Assembly: GCA_023300365.1 (NCBI GenBank)
Contig: JALZWD010000023.1
Span: 1-13,414 of the forward strand
From: Flavimaricola sp.
GTDB lineage: Bacteria > Pseudomonadota > Alphaproteobacteria > Rhodobacterales > Rhodobacteraceae
DNA: 13,414 bases
Direction: 5' to 3'
Shown in pieces: positions 8,204 through 13,414 of this stretch (positions are counted from its first letter, which is position 1; every line of letters starts with the position of its first letter). The notes beneath the pieces are model-generated. The model worked only from the letters and a program-made list of their open reading frames with translations. It was not told the DNA's origin and made no database searches. The translations under genes and the position numbers were made by a program.

Positions 8204-9862
8204 ATGACGCAAGCCCCAATCCTCGACAATCTTTTGTCCCTAACCGCCACCGCAATTGAGCCCGTCACCAAAATCACCGACACAGCCACCGCGGCGCTAC
8301 GCAATTTGGTCGCCGTGGATGGCCGGGTTTCAAATGCCAAAGTTGAGCAACATCAAACCGCCGCCCATGGGGTGGCTTGGCTGGCCACATATAAACAATC
8401 ATTGGTCCAAATGCAGGATTGGGCCGAACGCTTACACGCCGAAGACAGCTTTGGCGAAATCGAACAACTGATCCTGCAAATCGCGTTCGGGGAATACCTT
8501 TGGCAAATCTACGGCGGCATCCCGATGAACCAAGGCGAAATACTGCGCCTTCAAGATATCGGCCTGAGCCAAGACGACATGCGCGCAATGATGACCCCGG
8601 CGGTTATGACATTAACCCAAAGTGGCAATACACAAGCCGCGAGAACGCGGTTGGTTGCATTGATGCAGGAGCGCGACGCCGAGATCACCGTGGGCAATCC
8701 GGGGCTTGATCCAGAGATGGAAATGGTGCGCCAGCAATTCCGCCGTTATGCCATCGAAAAAGTCGAGCCTTTCGCACATGACTGGCACCTCAAGGACGAC
8801 TTGATCCCGATGCAAGTCATCGAAGAACTCGCCGAGATGGGGGTCTTTGGCCTGACCATTCCCGAAGACTTTGGCGGTTTTGGCATGTCAAAAACCGCGA
8901 TGGCGGTCGTCAGCGAAGAACTCTCTCGCGGGTACATTGGGGTGGGCTCATTGGGGACGCGATCCGAGATTGCGGCCGAATTAATCCTTTGTGGCGGCAC
9001 TGACGCGCAAAAAAAGAAATGGCTCCCGCAACTCGCCAGCGGCCAGACATTGCCAACGGCGGTATTCACCGAGCCAAACACAGGCTCCGATCTGGGCGCC
9101 TTACGAACGCGGGCAGTGCGGACTGGAGATAATTGGGAAATCACCGGCAACAAAACTTGGATCACGCACGCCGCGCGCACGCATGTCATGACGGTGCTGG
9201 CGCGGACCGACCCCGCATCGACGAATTATAAGGGTCTGAGCATGTTTCTAGCCGAAAAGACACCGGGCACGGACGACGATCCATTTCCAACCAAGGGCAT
9301 GACCGGCGGAGAAATTGAGGTGCTGGGCTACCGGGGTATGAAAGAATATGAGCTGGGGTTCGATGGCTTTGCGGTTAAGGGTGAAAACCTGCTTGGCGGC
9401 GAAACCGGTCAGGGGTTCAAGCAATTGATGCAAACCTTCGAAAGCGCCCGCATTCAAACGGCGGCACGAGCGGTCGGGGTGGGGCAATCGGCCTTGGACG
9501 TGGCGATGCAATATGCACGGGATCGCAAACAGTTTGGCAAGGCTCTGATCGACTTTCCGCGGGTATCGGGCAAACTCGCGATGATGGCTGTCGAAATCAT
9601 GATCGCGCGGCAGCTAACGTATTTTTCGGCACGCGAAAAAGACAGTGCGCGACGCTGTGATATTGAAGCAGGCATGGCAAAATTACTGGGTGCTCGGGTG
9701 GCTTGGGCTGCGGCCGACAATGGGCTGCAAATCCATGGCGGAAATGGGTTTGCCTTAGAATATAAAATCAGCCGAATTTTGTGCGATGCGCGAATTTTGA
9801 ATATCTTCGAAGGGGCCGCCGAAATTCAGGCCCAAGTCATCGCAAGGCGACTTTTGGATTAA
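8204..9862 (+). CDS. mcd: Acyl-CoA dehydrogenase, probably (2S)-methylsuccinyl-CoA dehydrogenase
   Basis: The 552-residue product is an FAD-dependent acyl-CoA dehydrogenase that would convert (2S)-methylsuccinyl-CoA to mesaconyl-CoA in the ethylmalonyl-CoA pathway, passing electrons to ETF. Residues 1-165 form a helical N-terminal extension absent from ordinary acyl-CoA dehydrogenases (about 380 residues) but typical of Mcd. The core follows: VFTEPNTGSDLGAL (287-300), WITHAAR in the flavin domain, a C-terminal helical domain with RDRKQFGKALIDFP (439-452), IHGGNGFALEY (510-520), and the catalytic-base position Glu536 in IFEGAAEIQ. AGGA at 8193-8196 is well spaced for the ATG. The Mcd assignment rests on length, the extension and motif style; another long acyl-CoA dehydrogenase is possible. 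The adenosylcobalamin-making enzyme nearby fits the pathway, since ethylmalonyl-CoA mutase needs that cofactor. Confidence 0.83.
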   Translation: MTQAPILDNLLSLTATAIEPVTKITDTATAALRNLVAVDGRVSNAKVEQHQTAAHGVAWLATYKQSLVQMQDWAERLHAEDSFGEIEQLILQIAFGEYLWQIYGGIPMNQGEILRLQDIGLSQDDMRAMMTPAVMTLTQSGNTQAARTRLVALMQERDAEITVGNPGLDPEMEMVRQQFRRYAIEKVEPFAHDWHLKDDLIPMQVIEELAEMGVFGLTIPEDFGGFGMSKTAMAVVSEELSRGYIGVGSLGTRSEIAAELILCGGTDAQKKKWLPQLASGQTLPTAVFTEPNTGSDLGALRTRAVRTGDNWEITGNKTWITHAARTHVMTVLARTDPASTNYKGLSMFLAEKTPGTDDDPFPTKGMTGGEIEVLGYRGMKEYELGFDGFAVKGENLLGGETGQGFKQLMQTFESARIQTAARAVGVGQSALDVAMQYARDRKQFGKALIDFPRVSGKLAMMAVEIMIARQLTYFSAREKDSARRCDIEAGMAKLLGARVAWAAADNGLQIHGGNGFALEYKISRILCDARILNIFEGAAEIQAQVIARRLLD

Positions 9863-9991
9863 ATATTTTGGCGTCCACGGCAGTAAATACTTCAAGACAC
9901 TGAAAATGACGGCAAAACAACACCAAATGGATCCACACGCGTTCTCAAAATATCAGCGCTCCGGACCGTACCAAAGCACTGTTTACATATA

Positions 9992-10034
9992 CGAAACAAT
10001 AATTGTTCGAAATTCGGTATTGTTTCGCAATACC
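9992..10034. repeat. Nested inverted repeats between mcd and the hydrolase gene
   Basis: Three overlapping dyads are present. CGAAACAATA (9992-10001) pairs perfectly with TATTGTTTCG (10018-10027). AACAAT (9995-10000) pairs with ATTGTT (10002-10007). GGTATTG (10016-10022) pairs with CAATACC (10028-10034) around a TTTCG loop. They cannot all form together. The site lies in the 187-base gap where two convergent genes end, so a bidirectional transcription-stop or mRNA-stability role is the simplest reading, although no T-run follows on either strand. The rest of the gap (9863-9991 and 10035-10049) holds nothing I can support. Confidence 0.5.
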
Positions 10035-10049
10035 CAAAATTTGCCTTCC

Positions 10050-11339
10050 TCAAGAGCACGACCCAGAAATTGTCGAACCACCACCCGAATAAGTATTTGA
10101 GAGGAGCCAAAAATTCCCGCTTTGACGCTCGAGGGGCCGCGTGGCACTTCCAGGTGGGGAACAGGTATTGAGTAGCAAAACAATATCGGACAAAACCATG
10201 GGGTTTTCGCGGTAATAAGAATGCCCAAAGGCCCCGCCCGCGTTTGCCACGCGAATGAAATTTACCCTTTCAACGTTCCCGAAAATGACTTGTTCGGTTT
10301 GCGGAACATCTTCTGGCTCCAATCGCCCCAAACGCGCCCCAACCATAAGCCTCTGGGCCACGTTAAGCGCCGTATCCTCTTGATTCATATAAACTGAGAT
10401 GCGTCCAAAGGCCGCGCCAAATTGCTCAGAGACCAACCGCTGACCGACAATGTCGAAATTGAGATCAGGCGCAGCAAGAATGAGGTTTTCAATTTTAAAA
10501 ACTGACCTGGGGCTAAGCCCCTGCGCGCGGGTTTCAATAAGTAATTCGCGCAAGGCGCTTGTCGCAATGTCGGTGCCACGACTGTGGGCGACGATATGTA
10601 TACGGTTCACATTTGGGTTTTGATAAAGCGACCGCATGAATTCTTTGAGATGGAAAATCGTAAATTCACCCGACTCGCGATCCGTGAAATAACCAGGCAG
10701 CCCGCCATGGCCCGATGGCCACGAATACAAGACTGGAACCATATTTCGCCCGGTATGATGCCACAAATCGGTCATCGAAAACACGCCATCCTCAAACGAT
10801 GTGTTCACGCCGGGCACATGCAAGAGCACATCGCCAGTTTGAAGTGCTTGCAGTTGTCTCGTTATGCCGTCTTGGAGATCAGCAAGCGCACCATCATAGG
10901 CCGACCTGGCCTCGGGGACGACAACGGGGCGTCCATTTGAAATGCCAAATGGCAGCGGCGACGCGGGCAGTTGGCCTCGCTGTTCGACCGCTTTGATATT
11001 CAACGGATGTCCTGCTGCGTCTTGAGCGATCAAATCACCCCACGAGGTGTCAGCATCACCAATGCCAATCACAACCTCGCCGTAAGACACCGCACGCGCA
11101 CGACCCGACCCATACGAGCCATCCTCGGACGGCGCACGATCAGTCACAAAAAACACTCGCGCATCTGTTGGGTCTGCCGTGGTTAAATTGGTTTGGTCGG
11201 GAAATCGGCTTAAACCGGTGCCAATAGAGGGCGCGCCAACAAGCAGTCTCTCATTTGAACACCCCGCGACAAGAGCCGCACCCGCCAACAAAAGCATACG
11301 GCGGCGCGTTGGTTGCACTTCCCGATCCGCAGGCGTCAT
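10050..11339 (-). CDS. Alpha/beta hydrolase (DUF900 type), predicted Tat-exported lipoprotein
   Basis: From the ATG at 11339 the product has 429 residues. The N terminus reads TRRRMLLLAGAALVAGC (11-27), a twin-arginine-like export signal ending in a lipobox with Cys27, so the mature protein is probably lipid-anchored in the envelope. The hydrolase core has VLLHVPGVNTSFEDG (171-185, oxyanion-hole region), YSWPSG (205-210), the nucleophile elbow AHSRG with Ser253, APDLNFD (290-296, candidate acid) and GHSYYRENP with His373 as the likely catalytic base. This layout matches the DUF900 esterase/lipase-like group. The substrate is unknown. A longer reading from a TTG at 11423 would put 28 residues before the signal peptide, so I reject it. 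The gene is convergent with mcd and divergent from the MFS gene. Confidence 0.85.
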   Translation of the reverse strand: MTPADREVQPTRRRMLLLAGAALVAGCSNERLLVGAPSIGTGLSRFPDQTNLTTADPTDARVFFVTDRAPSEDGSYGSGRARAVSYGEVVIGIGDADTSWGDLIAQDAAGHPLNIKAVEQRGQLPASPLPFGISNGRPVVVPEARSAYDGALADLQDGITRQLQALQTGDVLLHVPGVNTSFEDGVFSMTDLWHHTGRNMVPVLYSWPSGHGGLPGYFTDRESGEFTIFHLKEFMRSLYQNPNVNRIHIVAHSRGTDIATSALRELLIETRAQGLSPRSVFKIENLILAAPDLNFDIVGQRLVSEQFGAAFGRISVYMNQEDTALNVAQRLMVGARLGRLEPEDVPQTEQVIFGNVERVNFIRVANAGGAFGHSYYRENPMVLSDIVLLLNTCSPPGSATRPLERQSGNFWLLSNTYSGGGSTISGSCS

Positions 11340-11394
11340 TCCGCCAGACGCGCAGCCGATGCCGCCATCCAAGCCGTCAGTTGAAAGTCTTCCG

Positions 11395-11408
11395 GGTAAT
11401 TTTTTACC
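11395..11408. promoter_or_regulatory. Small inverted repeat in the hydrolase / MFS intergenic region
   Basis: GGTAA and TTACC flank a four-base T spacer inside the 175-base gap between two divergent genes. It could be an operator for either gene; the arms are only five bases, so chance is possible. Nothing else firm is seen in 11340-11514 beyond a weak TTGCCC/TATGCT promoter-like pair (11427-11432 and 11451-11456, spacing 18) for the MFS gene. Confidence 0.22.
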
Positions 11409-11514
11409 GTCTAGCCTCTGCAATGGTTGCCCTCGAATGCTGAACCTTACTATGCTTCGACTTTACGTCTAACCGGGCGGCGCAATCTAGTCCAGAACGG
11501 AACGGGACCCGAGC

Positions 11515-12078
11515 ATGACTACATTTTTACCGATTTTGTCATTGCTAGTTAGTGTCAGCTTTCTCTTGATGGCCCATGGGTTGTTGGGCACGCTACTGCC
11601 ATTGCGGGGATTGATCGAAGGATTTTCTCCAACGGATCTGGGTGTTCTTGGTGCGGTTTATTTTCTTGGGTTTGGGCTTGGTACGATTGTTGGGCCGCGC
11701 GCAATCAGTCGCGTAGGCCACATTCGCACCTTTGCCGCGATGACCGCGTTGCTGTGTATTTCGGTGATGCTTCAGGCCATAACACACTCACCGCTTTTTT
11801 GGTGGATGTCGCGGGGTCTAACCGGTCTATGCCTCGCCTCGCTCTATGTTATTATCGAGAGTTGGTTGAATGCGCGGTCAACCAACAAAAACCGCGGACT
11901 CATTTTTTCGGTCTATACAGTGATCAACTTGGGTGTGATTACAATCGGTCAGCTTTTGACAGCAGTAGCCGATATTTCAAGCTTCACCTTGTTTGCCGTA
12001 GCGACCATTTTATTTGCTGCCTCCGCGGTGCCCGTATCAATGACCCGCACCCCAGCCCCGGGCCAGCCGCATCCGTGA
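11515..12078 (+). CDS. MFS transporter, N-terminal half (six helices)
   Basis: The 187-residue frame has hydrophobic segments at about 5-27, 42-62, 70-90, 95-115, 128-150 and 155-175, the complete first half of an MFS permease. It starts with an ATG at 11515; GGGA lies nine bases upstream. Sequence up to about residue 182 looks like transporter; the last few residues (GQPHP) are probably out-of-frame filler before TGA at 12076-12078. The substrate is unknown. Confidence 0.6.
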   Translation: MTTFLPILSLLVSVSFLLMAHGLLGTLLPLRGLIEGFSPTDLGVLGAVYFLGFGLGTIVGPRAISRVGHIRTFAAMTALLCISVMLQAITHSPLFWWMSRGLTGLCLASLYVIIESWLNARSTNKNRGLIFSVYTVINLGVITIGQLLTAVADISSFTLFAVATILFAASAVPVSMTRTPAPGQPHP

Positions 12079-12779
12079 ATCTGCGCCTTGGATATCTCTA
12101 CCGGTTATCACCCGTCGCGGTCTTTGGATCTTTTGCTGTGGGTTGGGCCAATGGCGCATTCTGGACGCTTGGCCCAATATTTGCCGAACGCGAAACTGGT
12201 AATGTCGCGATGGTGGCCATTTTCATGAGCGCCACAGTCGTTGCCGGGGCGGTCGGACAACTGCCGCTCGGACGCCTTTCCGACCGATTTGACCGGCGCT
12301 TGGTGATCATGATCGGATCGTTATTGTCTGCCCTTGCCGGGGTCGGCCACTTTTTCGCGGCCAAGTATATGGAGGCTGGAATTGTGCCCTGTGCCATTTT
12401 CTTTGGCCTCTTTGCACTGCCGCTTTATGCCCTGTGCGCATCTCACCTAAATGACCAAGTCGAAGAAGACGGTTATGTCGAGGCCGCAAGCGGACTACTC
12501 TTGCTGTATGCTGCTGGCGCGGTTGTCGGGCCGCTGGTCGCATCAATGTTGATGAACCGATACAGCGCCAATGTCTTGTTCTTGTTCACTGCCGGGGTGC
12601 ATATGTGTCTGGTGATTTTTGCTCTGACCAGAATGTGCCTAAAGTCAGCCGATCCAAGCGACGACAAAATCGCATTCACGGATTCGCTGGTCTCAACCGC
12701 AACCACCGCCAACCTCGATCTCGTCGACGACGAAACCGAGACAAGGTTTGCACAGCCCGAAGGCGTCCGTGTTCACTAG
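12075..12779 (+). CDS. MFS transporter, C-terminal half (six helices)
   Basis: A GTG at 12075-12077 overlaps the TGA of the first half (GTGA) and opens a 234-residue frame. It has six hydrophobic segments (about 11-35, 43-63, 75-95, 102-122, 137-160 and 166-186) and the MFS signature GRLSDRFDRR at 66-75. The tail (190-234) is hydrophilic and acidic, and likely cytoplasmic. No good ribosome-binding site precedes the GTG, so independent translation would depend on coupling. The frame itself is open upstream to 11754, but the product upstream of about 12046 does not resemble a transporter. The stop is 23 bases from the end of the convergent isomerase gene. Confidence 0.5.
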   Translation: MNLRLGYLYRLSPVAVFGSFAVGWANGAFWTLGPIFAERETGNVAMVAIFMSATVVAGAVGQLPLGRLSDRFDRRLVIMIGSLLSALAGVGHFFAAKYMEAGIVPCAIFFGLFALPLYALCASHLNDQVEEDGYVEAASGLLLLYAAGAVVGPLVASMLMNRYSANVLFLFTAGVHMCLVIFALTRMCLKSADPSDDKIAFTDSLVSTATTANLDLVDDETETRFAQPEGVRVH

Positions 12780-12802
12780 ACCCGCGCCCTAAATCGCTGT
12801 TG

Positions 12803-13414
12803 TTATTTGATAAACGGGCTAAGGATATCACGCGCGAGACAAAAGCCACGTTTGACCTTGTCGTCAGTGCCTTCAAAATCGCGATCCTCGTGCTCAATGA
12901 TTATCGGGCCATCATACCCCACGCGATATAACTCACCAAAAAAGCTGCTCCAATTAACGTCCCCAAGGCCACACAAACGCGGGATCTGCCATCCCATGCC
13001 CGCCGAAAGGATGCCGCGTTCATAAAGGCCGTCGCGATCAATCATCAGGTCTTTGGCATGTACATGGGCAAAATGCCCGCCGAACTCGCGGATAAAACGG
13101 GTTTGGTCAATCATCTGTAGGATCAGATGCGATGGATCAAAATTCATCCCCACGCCCCCCCATGCCTCAAGGATACGCCGCCAAATCCGCGGGCTATAGG
13201 CGATGTTATGGCCGCCGGGCCATTCATCATTGGAAAAAAGCATCGGACAGTTTTCAAACGCCAATGTCACACCACTATCGGCCGCGTGTTTGACGATATC
13301 GGGAAAAATCTTCTCGGCGCGGGCCCAATTGTCGTCAAGGTTCAAGGCGCGGTCGCCGCCGACGAATGTGTTGACCACAGGCACACCCATAAGGCCCGCC
13401 GCCGTGATCACCTT
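12803..13414 (-). CDS. TIM-barrel sugar phosphate isomerase/epimerase, 5' end beyond window
   Basis: This is the C-terminal 203 residues of a protein whose frame stays open through the right edge, so the start is missing. It belongs to the xylose isomerase-like TIM-barrel group (IolE/AP endonuclease 2 fold), which isomerises or epimerises sugars or inositol derivatives using a divalent metal. Within the visible part, the metal-binding pattern is FENCPM (Glu54), NFDPSH (Asp93, His96), HVHAKD (His117/His119) and IEHEDR (Glu174), followed by a short C-terminal helix. WPGGHN (65-70) and GLGDVNW (149-155) are conserved in one sugar-isomerase subgroup. The exact substrate cannot be told. It converges on the MFS gene with only 23 bases between stops and no visible terminator. 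Confidence 0.88.
   Translation of the reverse strand, partial: KVITAAGLMGVPVVNTFVGGDRALNLDDNWARAEKIFPDIVKHAADSGVTLAFENCPMLFSNDEWPGGHNIAYSPRIWRRILEAWGGVGMNFDPSHLILQMIDQTRFIREFGGHFAHVHAKDLMIDRDGLYERGILSAGMGWQIPRLCGLGDVNWSSFFGELYRVGYDGPIIIEHEDRDFEGTDDKVKRGFCLARDILSPFIK

Larger units (their letters stand above)
11515..12779 (+). pseudogene. MFS transporter (YcaD-like), interrupted by a frame change
   Basis: The two reading frames together would make a single major facilitator superfamily transporter of about 420 residues with 12 helices, resembling the YcaD group. The first frame carries six helices and ESWLN (115-119). The second carries the other six and the GRLSDRFDRR motif after helix 8. The switch from frame 1 to frame 3 falls near 12046-12078, close to a CCCCGGG run, and corresponds to one missing base (or two extra). 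It sits in the central cytoplasmic loop between helices 6 and 7. This could be a sequencing or assembly error, a recent inactivating mutation, or a functional split into two half-proteins. The flanking protein sequence is otherwise undamaged, which argues for an error, a very recent event or retained function. Confidence 0.75.

Noticed and set aside
9906..10100. A possible 64-residue plus-strand small protein after mcd
   Set aside because: It has no ribosome-binding site, runs through the dyad cluster into the hydrolase gene and has no protein-like features.
10101..10106. GAGGAG, a strong ribosome-binding-like sequence on the plus strand
   Set aside because: No start codon follows at a suitable distance, and it lies antisense within the hydrolase gene.
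11340..11423. TTG start at 11423 for the hydrolase
   Set aside because: It would place 28 extra residues before a clear export signal and lipobox; the ATG at 11339 gives a normal signal peptide.
1..13414. A mobile element, CRISPR array, toxin-antitoxin or defence system
   Set aside because: No transposase, integrase, repeat-spacer array, nuclease or toxin-like gene was seen; base composition and gene types look like core chromosome.

Overview
The window looks like chromosomal DNA of a marine-type alphaproteobacterium, most likely of the Rhodobacteraceae/Roseobacter group. The basis is the character of the proteins: ParC, a YjgN/DUF898 plus M48 pair, a HIG1-like small protein next to a PduO-type cobalamin adenosyltransferase, and a methylsuccinyl-CoA dehydrogenase-type acyl-CoA dehydrogenase. 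The DNA is moderately GC-rich and densely packed. This is an inference from protein features; no rRNA or tRNA is present to confirm it. I see no mobile element, CRISPR array, phage gene or tRNA, and no gene-free stretch longer than about 190 bases.

Left block, minus strand (15-4703): parC (topoisomerase IV subunit A), then a multi-pass DUF898 membrane protein, then a membrane-anchored M48 zinc metallopeptidase. The three are joined by overlapping stop and start codons and probably form one transcript. A divergent promoter region (4704-4861) with a perfect inverted repeat separates them from the plus-strand block.

Middle block, plus strand (4862-7248): an anchored SH3b-domain protein, an SDR oxidoreductase, a 68-residue HIG1-like two-helix membrane protein and an ATP:cob(I)alamin adenosyltransferase. 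The adenosyltransferase meets a minus-strand TSUP permease (7245-8018) tail to tail, and both stop codons come from one CTAG.

Right block: after a 185-base divergent intergenic region with a striking direct repeat comes a 552-residue acyl-CoA dehydrogenase. Its N-terminal extension matches (2S)-methylsuccinyl-CoA dehydrogenase (Mcd) of the ethylmalonyl-CoA pathway. That pathway has an adenosylcobalamin-dependent mutase, so the adenosyltransferase nearby may be a functional partner. Downstream are a short region of overlapping dyads (9992-10034), a minus-strand Tat/lipoprotein-type alpha/beta hydrolase, a divergent YcaD-like MFS transporter interrupted between its two six-helix halves, and the 3' part of a minus-strand TIM-barrel sugar phosphate isomerase/epimerase that runs off the right edge.

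I did not find a clearly new multi-gene system. The points most worth following are the split MFS gene with its GTGA stop/start overlap, the repeat upstream of mcd, the nested hairpins at 9992-10034 and the tightly coupled parC-DUF898-M48 chain.
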